Shown here one piece after another: positions 1 to 6,114 of a stretch of 14,545 nucleotides of DNA (its first letter is position 1; each line of letters starts with the position of its first letter). The DNA is from Paracoccaceae bacterium (GTDB lineage Bacteria; Pseudomonadota; Alphaproteobacteria; Rhodobacterales; Rhodobacteraceae), in NCBI GenBank assembly GCA_007123625.1, contig SKKS01000064.1:1-14545 (forward strand), given 5' to 3'. A program made the position numbers and the translations under genes. The notes beneath the pieces were generated by a model that did not search any database, was not told the origin of the DNA, and was given only the letters and a program-made list of their open reading frames with translations.

Positions 1-498
1 ACAATGACCGTAGCGTGGCCAGCCGCGGCCCCGGCCGTGGCAGGCCACGCAGGGCGGTTCGATGCGACGCCTGGCGCAGACGGTGCCGCCCCGGCCAAGC
101 TGCTGCACGACCTGCGCGTGCTGGTGGTGGATGACCTGGTGGATGTGGCCGAGGTTCTCGCCAACATGCTGGAGGCCGCCGGTGCTGTGGCTGTAGCCGT
201 CTCCGACCCTGAGGAAGCCGCCGAGGCACTGGCAGAAGCGCCCGGTTTGTGGTCGGCTCTAGTCACCGATCTGCACATGGACGGAATGGACGGCCGGGCG
301 CTGGCCCACCACGCCGGCACCCTTTCACCGCCGGTCCCTACGGTGCTTGTCACTGCCCGCCCCGACACGCTGGGCGACGCCCCGGCGCCGGAGTTCGCCT
401 CGGTGCTGTCCAAGCCAGTAACCGCTGCCCAACTCGCCCGTGCTGTTCGCAAGGCTGCAGACCGGCAGCCTGCAGGATCACGGAATCCGCCGGGCTGA
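1..498 (+). CDS. Hybrid sensor histidine kinase, 3' end only (C-terminal receiver domain)
   Basis: The reading frame is open to the first base of the window, so the ATG at 4 is probably internal. The first residues (T-M-T-V-A-W-P) look like the closing strand of a histidine-kinase ATPase domain, which usually ends in a G-T-x-(F/M)-x-V-x-x-P pattern. An Ala/Pro/Gly-rich linker of about 30 residues follows. Then comes a complete receiver domain. Counting from the ATG, the acidic pair is D43/D44 (V-V-D-D), the phospho-acceptor is D89 (L-V-T-D-L-H-M), the switch Thr is T117 and the conserved Lys is K137 (S-K-P). The domain runs from about residue 37 to 152 and the protein ends 12 residues later, with no DNA-binding output domain. 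A C-terminal receiver suggests a phosphorelay or a self-modulating kinase. The receiver is seen directly; the kinase part is inferred from a few residues. The alternative is a stand-alone single-domain response regulator starting at 4. Confidence 0.75.
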   Translation, partial: TMTVAWPAAAPAVAGHAGRFDATPGADGAAPAKLLHDLRVLVVDDLVDVAEVLANMLEAAGAVAVAVSDPEEAAEALAEAPGLWSALVTDLHMDGMDGRALAHHAGTLSPPVPTVLVTARPDTLGDAPAPEFASVLSKPVTAAQLARAVRKAADRQPAGSRNPPG

Positions 499-817
499 GG
501 TTGGCTCTTCCGCGCGGGATCGACTCATCGCCGGGCCGGTCGGCGAGGACGTTTTCCCGCAAGCAGTCATGCCACGCCGTGATTATGCCGCCCGCTGGAG
601 CGATACCGGATGCTACCGGGCGCCATGCGCCTGCCCGTGTACACTGGCTCGCGAAGGCGTCGATGATACCGCCGCCCTCGCGGGCGGCACGCAGGCCAAA
701 CGATTGCTTCATGGTCATGCAGCAAGGGCACTGCTACAACTGCAGAAGTCGGCTTTCCGCCCAAACCGGTTATGCTGATCGTGCCTCCCAAGGCATGTCC
801 CTTGGCTGTGCTTTTGT
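499..817. other. Gene-free stretch between kinase end and transposase remnant
   Basis: I see no convincing gene here. Open frames exist on both strands, but their translations are rich in Arg, Cys and Pro in the manner of shadow frames and match no family I recognise. The one structural feature is the hairpin at 671-688. The 3' part may be decayed sequence from the IS110 element whose transposase end follows, because the transposase frame is closed by a TGA at 776-778 and recognisable homology starts only near 818. Confidence 0.5.
671..688. terminator. Strong GC hairpin downstream of the kinase gene (possible terminator)
   Basis: A perfect 7-bp inverted repeat (GCCGCCC / GGGCGGC) with a 4-nt loop (TCGC). 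It lies about 170 bp after the kinase stop codon in non-coding DNA. There is no T-run after it on either strand, so intrinsic termination is uncertain. It could instead be a structural relic of the damaged insertion sequence. Confidence 0.25.
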
Positions 818-1195
818 CAGCGCTTGTGTTCCATTCCGGGTCTTGGGTCTGTCGCTGCGGCGCTTGTCCTCACCTTCCTGCCCGAAATCGGAACCCTGGA
901 CAGAAAGCAGGCCGGAAGCCTTGCCGGGTTGGTGTCCCACAACCGCGAGTCCGGTCAATGGAAGGGCAAAGCCTTCATCAGCTTTGGGCGAAAGGCCTTG
1001 CGCGATGTGCTTTTCATGCCTGCATTGGTCGCAATGCGGTTCAACCCAGACCTCAAGGCCAAATACGCTGCACTTCGCGAGGTCGGGAAGCCCGCCAAAG
1101 TCGCCATCGTTGTGATTATGCGCAAGCTGCTCAAAGCCACAAACGCGCTGGTCAAAGCTGACCGCCTCTGGGTCAGAAATGCCCCTTGCGCATAA
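818..1195 (+). pseudogene. IS110-family transposase, truncated C-terminal remnant
   Basis: The frame encodes a typical C-terminal transposase domain of the IS110/IS1111/IS116/IS902 family (Transposase_20 type). It shows S-I-P-G-L-G at the start, then L-A-G-L-V-S-H-N-R-E-S-G-Q-W-K-G, then G-R-K-A-L-R-D-V-L-F-M, and G-K-P-A-K-V-A with M-R-K-L-L near the end, stopping at the TAA at 1193-1195. IS110 transposases are about 300-400 residues, with an N-terminal RuvC-like DEDD domain that supplies the catalytic acidic residues. Here only about 125 residues remain, the frame is closed by a TGA at 776-778, and no ATG or GTG start or DEDD half is visible upstream. The nearest possible start is a TTG at 824 with no clear ribosome binding site. 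The Ser in the E-S-G motif, conserved in the family, is kept. I conclude it is a dead 5'-truncated copy. Confidence 0.85.
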
Positions 1196-1355
1196 CGGAT
1201 ACTCCCCGCTTCTGTCGCATTAAACTTCACCACACTTTGGCATATCGTGATGCCGTCCGGGGAGGGCAGCAACCGTCCCATCTCGGGCGGCCCGCGTCTG
1301 ACCCTGCGCCCGGCCTCATGCGGCCCGGTTCATGCGGCACTGCGGCGACGCCGTG
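1196..1355. other. Non-coding DNA after the transposase remnant
   Basis: This should contain the right end of the IS110-type element, but no terminal inverted repeat is obvious; IS110 elements often lack one. A 9-bp direct repeat (TCATGCGGC) occurs at 1316-1324 and 1330-1338 with a 14-bp period. I see no gene. The boundary between insertion-sequence DNA and the native upstream region of the next gene cannot be fixed by eye. Confidence 0.35.
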
Positions 1356-1384
1356 CTTGAAGCGGCGCGCAATCGGCGTATGGT
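1356..1384 (+). promoter_or_regulatory. Predicted sigma-70-type promoter for the PPDK-like gene
   Basis: A -35-like TTGAAG (1356-1361) is followed after exactly 17 bp by a -10-like TATGGT (1379-1384). This would start transcription near 1391 and give a leader of about 50 nt before the ATG at 1440. The prediction rests on hexamer match and spacing only. Confidence 0.4.
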
Positions 1385-1387
1385 GCC

Positions 1388-1413
1388 CGGTGTCCAAGCC
1401 CGGTGTCCAAGCC
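1388..1413. repeat. Perfect tandem 13-bp duplication in the leader of the PPDK-like gene
   Basis: The unit CGGTGTCCAAGCC occurs twice head to tail (1388-1400 and 1401-1413) and is followed by a further CGG. It lies between the predicted promoter and the ribosome binding site (GGAGG at 1426-1430), so it would be transcribed. It looks like a recent slippage duplication. A role in expression is possible but not shown. Confidence 0.7.
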
Positions 1414-1439
1414 CGGCCAGCGCCCGGAGGCCCCACGCC

Positions 1440-3983
1440 ATGCCGCTGCACATGAGCCGCAACGATTATTCCGAGATCACGCATTCGGCGGTGATCCGGC
1501 AACACCAGCACGGCTGGCGCGCAAAATGCCTGCAGCGCCTGATCCGGCTCGACATGCCGGTGCCGCGCACCGTCGCGCTGTCCTTTGCCGCAGTGCGCGC
1601 GATTGCTGCGGGCCACATGCCCGACCTGGTCCGCATGCTGGAGCGCTTCGATCCCGGGCAGTTGCTGTCGGTACGCCCCAGCCCCGAAGACGCCGCCTGG
1701 GGCGGGCCGGGCGCGATTTTGAACATCGGCATGAATGATGCCCGCCACGCCGAAATCGCCGCCGCCCACGGCGAGCCGGTCGCCACGCGCCTGTATCTGC
1801 GCTTCGTGCAGGGCTACGCGCAGCATGTGGCGCGGCTGGACCCCGACCTGTTCGACGCCGCCGAGCCGTGCCTGCCCGCGCTGCAAGCCGCGCTTTACGA
1901 CTATGAAAACGAGATCGAGGAGCCATTTCCCCAGGAGCCGGCGGTGCAACTGGCCGAGGTCCTGCGCTCTATGGCGCGGGCGTGGGAAGGCACTTCGGCC
2001 CGGCTTCTGCGCCAGGCCAAGGGGGCACCGGCCGAGGCCGGGCTGGGGTTGGTGGTGCAGGCCATGGCCGGCGGCTTCGGTGCCGGGGTCAGCGGGGCGG
2101 GTGTGATCCAGTTCATCGACCCCGATACCGGCGAGCGCCGCGCCACCGGCCGGTTCAAGACCCGTGGTCAGGGCCGCGAGGCGCTGGAGAATGGCGCCGA
2201 CACCCTGTTCCTGACCCGCGATGCGCGCGGCGCCGCGCTGGAAGACCGCGCCCCCGAGGCATTTGCCGCGCTCCTGCGTCATGGCGAGGTCGCCCGCACG
2301 CAGTTGCACGAGGAAATGCAGATCGAGTTCACGCTTGATGACGGCGTGCTGGCGGTGCTGGACGCGCTGCCGGTCACGCGCTCCAGCCGGGCGCAGGTGC
2401 GCGTGGCCGTCGCGCTGGCCGAAGACGGGATCATCCCCCGCGACGATGCGCTGATGCGCGTGCCTCCCAAGGCATTGGCCGACCTGTTGCACCGCCAGGT
2501 GGACCCGCGCGCGACGCGCGACGCCTTCGCGCGCGGGATCGCCGCCAGCCCCGGCGCGGCGCGCGGGCGGATCGTCTTTTCCTCGTCGGCGGCGCAGGCG
2601 AGTGCGGCGCGCGACGAGCCCTGCATCCTGGTGCGGCGCGAAACCACCCCCGAGGATATCCGCGGCATGCACGCGGCATCGGGTGTGTTGACCGAACGCG
2701 GCGGCATGACCAGCCACGCGGCGGTGATCGGGCGCGGTCTGGGTCTGCCGTGCGTCGTGGGCGCGTCGGGCATGCGGGTGGACATGCGCAACCGCACCGT
2801 TCATGCCCGCGACCGGGTCCTGCGCGAGGGCGATGTCATCACGCTGGACGGATCGACCGGCGAGGTTCTTGCCGGGTCTGTCGCGCTGCTGGAACCGGCG
2901 CTGGATGACACCTTCCGCACGCTTCTGGAATGGGCCGACGCCCGGCGCGACATCGGGGTGCGCGCCAATGCCGACACGCCTGCCGACGCGCGCATCGCGC
3001 GCGACTTCAAGGCCGAAGGCGTGGGGCTTTGCCGCACCGAGCACATGCTGTTCGAGGATGATCGCCTGCTGGTCATGCGCGAAATGATCTTTGCCGATAC
3101 CGAAACCGACCGCGCCGCCGCGCTGGAGCGGCTGTTGCCCATGCAGCGCGCGGATTTTGTGCACCTGTTTGAAATCATGGAGGGGCTTCCGGTCTGTATC
3201 CGGCTGTTCGACCCGCCCTTGCATGAGTTCCTGCCGCACACCCGCGAAGGGATGCGCGGGTTGGCGGACGCGCTGGACCGGCCGTTGTCCGAGATCACCC
3301 GCCGCGCCGAAGCCCTGTCCGAATTCAACCCGATGCTGGGCATGCGCGGGGTGCGGCTGGGACTGACGGTGCCCGAAATCTACGACATGCAGGCGCGCGC
3401 GATCTTCGAGGCTGCCGCCGCCGTGGGCAAGGAGCGCGGCAGCCCCGTGGTGCCCGAAATCATGATCCCGCTCGTTTCAGCCGTGCGCGAGGTCGAGATG
3501 GTCAAGGTGCGCGTCGAAGCGGTGGCCGCTGCCGTGCGCGCGGAAACCGGCAGTGACTTCGGGTATCGGCTGGGGGTCATGGTCGAAACCCCGCGCGCCG
3601 TACTGCGCGCCGCCGAGATCGCGCAGCATGTTTCGTTCCTGTCGTTCGGGACCAATGACCTGACGCAGATGGCGTATGGATTGTCGCGCGACGATGCCGG
3701 GCGCTTCATGTCCGAATATGTCCGGCTTGGGGTTTTCGCCGAAGACCCGTTTCAGGTGCTCGACCAGGAGGGTGTCGGAGAGCTTCTGCTGATCGGCGCC
3801 GCGCGTGGCCGGGCAGCGCGGCCGGATCTGACGCTTTCGGTCTGCGGCGAACATGCGGGCGATCCTGAATCCATCGCTTTCTGTCGCACCGCCGAATTCG
3901 CCTATGTCAGTTGTTCGCCCTTTCGTGTGCCCGTGGCGCGGCTTGCGGCAGCGCAGCGCGCGATCGAAGGGACGCAGAAATAG
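1440..3983 (+). CDS. Pyruvate phosphate dikinase-like, PEP-utilising protein with a divergent ATP half
   Basis: This 847-residue protein has the three-part PPDK plan: an N-terminal ATP-grasp-like region (about 1-310), a phosphohistidine swivel domain (about 355-475), and a PEP/pyruvate-binding TIM barrel (about 490-845). The swivel His is H426 in G-G-M-T-S-H-A-A. The barrel keeps G-V-G-L-C-R-T-E-H (527-535), R-L-F-D-P-P, G-T-N-D-L-T-Q (737-743) and the catalytic Cys C802 in S-V-C-G-E-H. Classical PPDK interconverts pyruvate, ATP and Pi with PEP, AMP and PPi. The ATP half is unusual. The M-P-G-M-M-D-T motif is replaced by W-G-G-P-G-A-I (87-93), and the L-Q-T-R segment after I-E-F-T reads L-D-A-L (307-310). 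The ATG at 1440 has GGAGG 9 nt upstream; the frame stays open 5' to 1332, and an ATG at 1452 is a weaker choice. It may be a real dikinase with an altered nucleotide site or a different PEP phosphotransferase, so I give no symbol. Confidence 0.85.
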   Translation: MPLHMSRNDYSEITHSAVIRQHQHGWRAKCLQRLIRLDMPVPRTVALSFAAVRAIAAGHMPDLVRMLERFDPGQLLSVRPSPEDAAWGGPGAILNIGMNDARHAEIAAAHGEPVATRLYLRFVQGYAQHVARLDPDLFDAAEPCLPALQAALYDYENEIEEPFPQEPAVQLAEVLRSMARAWEGTSARLLRQAKGAPAEAGLGLVVQAMAGGFGAGVSGAGVIQFIDPDTGERRATGRFKTRGQGREALENGADTLFLTRDARGAALEDRAPEAFAALLRHGEVARTQLHEEMQIEFTLDDGVLAVLDALPVTRSSRAQVRVAVALAEDGIIPRDDALMRVPPKALADLLHRQVDPRATRDAFARGIAASPGAARGRIVFSSSAAQASAARDEPCILVRRETTPEDIRGMHAASGVLTERGGMTSHAAVIGRGLGLPCVVGASGMRVDMRNRTVHARDRVLREGDVITLDGSTGEVLAGSVALLEPALDDTFRTLLEWADARRDIGVRANADTPADARIARDFKAEGVGLCRTEHMLFEDDRLLVMREMIFADTETDRAAALERLLPMQRADFVHLFEIMEGLPVCIRLFDPPLHEFLPHTREGMRGLADALDRPLSEITRRAEALSEFNPMLGMRGVRLGLTVPEIYDMQARAIFEAAAAVGKERGSPVVPEIMIPLVSAVREVEMVKVRVEAVAAAVRAETGSDFGYRLGVMVETPRAVLRAAEIAQHVSFLSFGTNDLTQMAYGLSRDDAGRFMSEYVRLGVFAEDPFQVLDQEGVGELLLIGAARGRAARPDLTLSVCGEHAGDPESIAFCRTAEFAYVSCSPFRVPVARLAAAQRAIEGTQK

Positions 3984-4292
3984 GGTAGGGCTGACGCCGC
4001 GGGCATGCGCGCCACGGGCACGCCAGATTGCCCTGAAAACCGGTTTCTTCGGCGTCAATGGCAGGATTGAAATTTGCAGGTGTCAAATCGGGCATCGGCG
4101 CAATTCCGCGCATATTGCGACGCCTGGGTGTCGGAGACTGGACGAATCGGATGGGTCCGGCTACGCGGCATACTGATAAAGGTTCCTGTACCGCCTGTTG
4201 TTCTGCCGCGTTCTTGCGGCGCATTTCCCGTCTGGAATGCGTCCGGCGTGTTGTCCGGGCGTTCGGGAGTTCGCCCGAACTGAGGTTGAAAC
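3984..4292. other. Intergenic stretch before the cell wall hydrolase
   Basis: This 309-bp gap holds no gene I can support; frames crossing it give low-complexity, Arg/Cys-rich translations. It contains a 10-bp perfect palindrome (AAACCGGTTT, 4037-4046) and a hairpin just before the next ribosome binding site (4261-4280). A promoter for the hydrolase should lie here, but no hexamer pair stood out. Confidence 0.5.
4261..4280 (+). promoter_or_regulatory. Inverted repeat abutting the ribosome binding site of the hydrolase gene
   Basis: GTTCGGG and CCCGAAC (7 bp, perfect) flank a 6-nt loop. The right arm ends 1-2 nt before the GAGG Shine-Dalgarno at 4282-4285. There is no T-run, so it is not a typical terminator. 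In the mRNA leader such a hairpin could affect ribosome access; as DNA it could bind a repressor. Confidence 0.35.
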
Positions 4293-4973
4293 ATGCGACT
4301 TGCGCACATCCTGCCGACTTGCGGCGCGCTGCACGGACTTTTTTTTCTTCTGGCCATAGTCGCGATGTCGGCACCCGTACATGCCGGGTCCGGTGCCGAT
4401 GACAATCCCGTGGTGCGGCTGATCTCGCTTGAACGCAGCGGCATGAACCAGGTCGCCGCGCAGCATGTGGCCCGGCTTTCACGGTCGCCATCCGCTCGTG
4501 CGGACGCGACCAGCGAAGCCACGCCACGCCATGACCGCGCTTGGCTGCTGTCCCTGCCCGCCCCGGAATTGTCCAAGCAGGGAGAATGCCTTGCGCGCGC
4601 CCTCTATCACGAGGCGCGCGGCGAAAGCATAGAAGGGCAGTTCGCGGTGGCCGAGGTAATCCTCAACCGTGTTGATTCCCCGATCTTCCCCTCAAGCGTC
4701 TGCGGCGTGGTGAACCAGGGCGCGAGCGGGGCCGCAAACGGGCGCTGCCAGTTCAGTTTCGCCTGCGATGGCAACCCCCTGACCATGCGGGAAGTCGAAG
4801 CGCGCGCGCTGGCTCGGCGCATCGCGCATCTTATGTACGCAGGCGCACCGCGGACCCTGACAAGCGGGGCCACGCATTTCCATACCACACAGGTTGCGCC
4901 GCGCTGGTCGCGCGTCTTCGATCGGGTTGCGCGCATCGGTGCGCATGTCTTCTATCGCGCGGACAACACCTGA
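4293..4973 (+). CDS. Secreted cell wall hydrolase, SleB/CwlJ family (Hydrolase_2)
   Basis: A 226-residue exported protein. Residues 1-31 form a signal peptide: short basic start, hydrophobic core around 14-28, likely cleavage after V-H-A. Residues 32-95 are a low-conservation linker. The catalytic domain covers about 96-224, with E-C-L-A-R-A-L-Y-H-E-A-R-G-E holding the presumed catalytic E107, then V-A-E-V-I-L-N-R-V (119-127), C-G-V-V-N-Q, C-Q-F-S-F-A-C-D-G, and a C-terminal H-F-H-T-T-Q-V-A-P-R-W-S-R segment. The family comprises peptidoglycan-cleaving enzymes, first known from spore cortex hydrolysis in Bacillus. In non-sporulating alphaproteobacteria such proteins are presumed to remodel the periplasmic wall. 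Two Cys pairs could form disulfides in the periplasm. GAGG at 4282-4285 supports the ATG. The gene stands between the PPDK-like gene and folB on the same strand, separated from each by over 100 bp. Confidence 0.9.
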   Translation: MRLAHILPTCGALHGLFFLLAIVAMSAPVHAGSGADDNPVVRLISLERSGMNQVAAQHVARLSRSPSARADATSEATPRHDRAWLLSLPAPELSKQGECLARALYHEARGESIEGQFAVAEVILNRVDSPIFPSSVCGVVNQGASGAANGRCQFSFACDGNPLTMREVEARALARRIAHLMYAGAPRTLTSGATHFHTTQVAPRWSRVFDRVARIGAHVFYRADNT

Positions 4974-4995
4974 CGTTGCCAGATGACCGTGCCTG

Positions 4996-5025
4996 GCGCG
5001 GCGCGGAAGTTCGCGTGCGCCGCGC
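4996..5025 (+). terminator. GC-rich inverted repeat between hydrolase gene and folB
   Basis: A perfect 9-bp inverted repeat (GCGCGGCGC / GCGCCGCGC) encloses a 12-nt loop, starting 22 bp after the hydrolase stop codon. No T-run follows, so it is at best a weak intrinsic terminator, or a leader structure upstream of folB. It also argues that the reading frame open from 4983 is not translated from there. Confidence 0.35.
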
Positions 5026-5084
5026 GCTATGGGCAAGCCGGTGCATTCGGTATATCCGATGCCAAAACGACGCCGGAGCAGATC

Positions 5085-6002
5085 ATGAACGACATCTCCC
5101 TTGCCTTTGCGCACCCGCTTGAGCGGTCCGAAGCCACAGCGCCCGCCGACCCGCGTGACCGCATCAGCCTGCGCGACCATGTGGTTTCCGCCGAGATCGG
5201 CGCCTTTCAGACCGAACGCGGTGCCCCGCAGCGGCTGCGCTTCAACGTTGTGGTGGAAATCCGCCCGCACCCCGCGCCGATCGAGGATGATGTCGACCGC
5301 ATCCTGTCCTATGACCGGATTGTCGAGGCGATCGCCGATGAACTGGCGGCGCAGCGGTTGAACCTGCTGGAAACACTGGCCGAGCGGGTGGCCGAACGTA
5401 TTCTGGCCGAACCGCAGGCCATGCGGGCCTTTGTCCGGATCGAAAAGCTGGACCGTGGCCCCGGTGCGCTGGGGGTTGAGATTGTGCGCAACCGCGCTGC
5501 ACTGCCGGTGCAGTCGGTGACGGCTTCAGGGCAGGAACGCGCGGTCCATCCGCTGGTGGCCTATGTGGGCAATGCCATGATCGATGCGCCGGATTTCGGC
5601 GCGCGTCTGGATACGCTCAAGGTGCGCGGTCTGCCGGTCGTGCTGTGCGTGGGGCTTCCGGACGAACGCGGACCGCAGACCGGCGTGCGCGCGGTTCAGC
5701 GCCGCATCGATCTGCTGACGATCGAGCAGAATGCATGGAAACTGGCGTCTCGTGACCGGCGTCTGATGGTGATCGACAGCCGCACCGAAATCGACTGGGC
5801 CATGCGGCAGGGGCAATGTCTGATCTGGGCGCCCGCCAAGCTGGTGCTGGACAGCCCCGACGGGCCGCTGGACCGGGCGGGCGACGGCGCGGCACTGGCG
5901 CTCTGGATAGCCGAGGCGCTGGCGGCGACGGCCCTGATTGTGCCCCCGGGCGTGCAGCTTTCGGCAGGCACGCGCGTGCCGCTTGAAATCTGGCCGGGCT
6001 GA
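5085..6002 (+). CDS. folB: Dihydroneopterin aldolase with an extra C-terminal domain
   Basis: FolB converts dihydroneopterin to 6-hydroxymethyl-dihydropterin and glycolaldehyde in tetrahydrofolate synthesis. The ATG at 5085 has GGAG at 5075-5078; the frame is open back to 4983, but that stretch looks non-coding. The product is 305 residues, whereas stand-alone FolB is about 120. Residues 27-140 form the aldolase domain, with A-E-I-G-A-F-x-x-E-R near the start, L-L-E-T-L-A-E holding the conserved Glu E96, and R-I-E-K holding the catalytic Lys K121. Residues 155-290 are an additional domain. Its pattern resembles a degenerate amino-acid-kinase fold: a short V-G-N-A-M strand-turn, L-P-V-V-L-C-V-G, and G-D-G-A-A-L-A-L-W-I-A-E-A-L-A-A-T-A-L-I-V near the end. 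folP follows 112 bp downstream on the same strand. The aldolase call is secure; the fold of the C-terminal part is inference. Confidence 0.88.
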   Translation: MNDISLAFAHPLERSEATAPADPRDRISLRDHVVSAEIGAFQTERGAPQRLRFNVVVEIRPHPAPIEDDVDRILSYDRIVEAIADELAAQRLNLLETLAERVAERILAEPQAMRAFVRIEKLDRGPGALGVEIVRNRAALPVQSVTASGQERAVHPLVAYVGNAMIDAPDFGARLDTLKVRGLPVVLCVGLPDERGPQTGVRAVQRRIDLLTIEQNAWKLASRDRRLMVIDSRTEIDWAMRQGQCLIWAPAKLVLDSPDGPLDRAGDGAALALWIAEALAATALIVPPGVQLSAGTRVPLEIWPG

Positions 6003-6114
6003 GGGCGCCCGCACTTGATCTGGTCGCGACATTCTGCTTGACGGATCGCATGTTCATGATGGATTTCGGCGCATTGCTCCGACGTTGGCTGATCGCTTCG
6101 ATTTGGAGGCTGGC

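Noticed and set aside
350..718. A minus-strand frame of 122 codons overlapping the kinase end and the gap after it
   Set aside because: I considered a second transposase remnant, but no motif of a known family could be recognised, and part of it is antisense to the receiver domain.
1227..3239. A 670-codon open frame on the minus strand opposite the PPDK-like gene
   Set aside because: It is antisense to a protein with intact catalytic motifs, its translation is His/Arg/Gly/Gln-rich with no known domain, and high GC at third codon positions routinely creates such long shadow frames.
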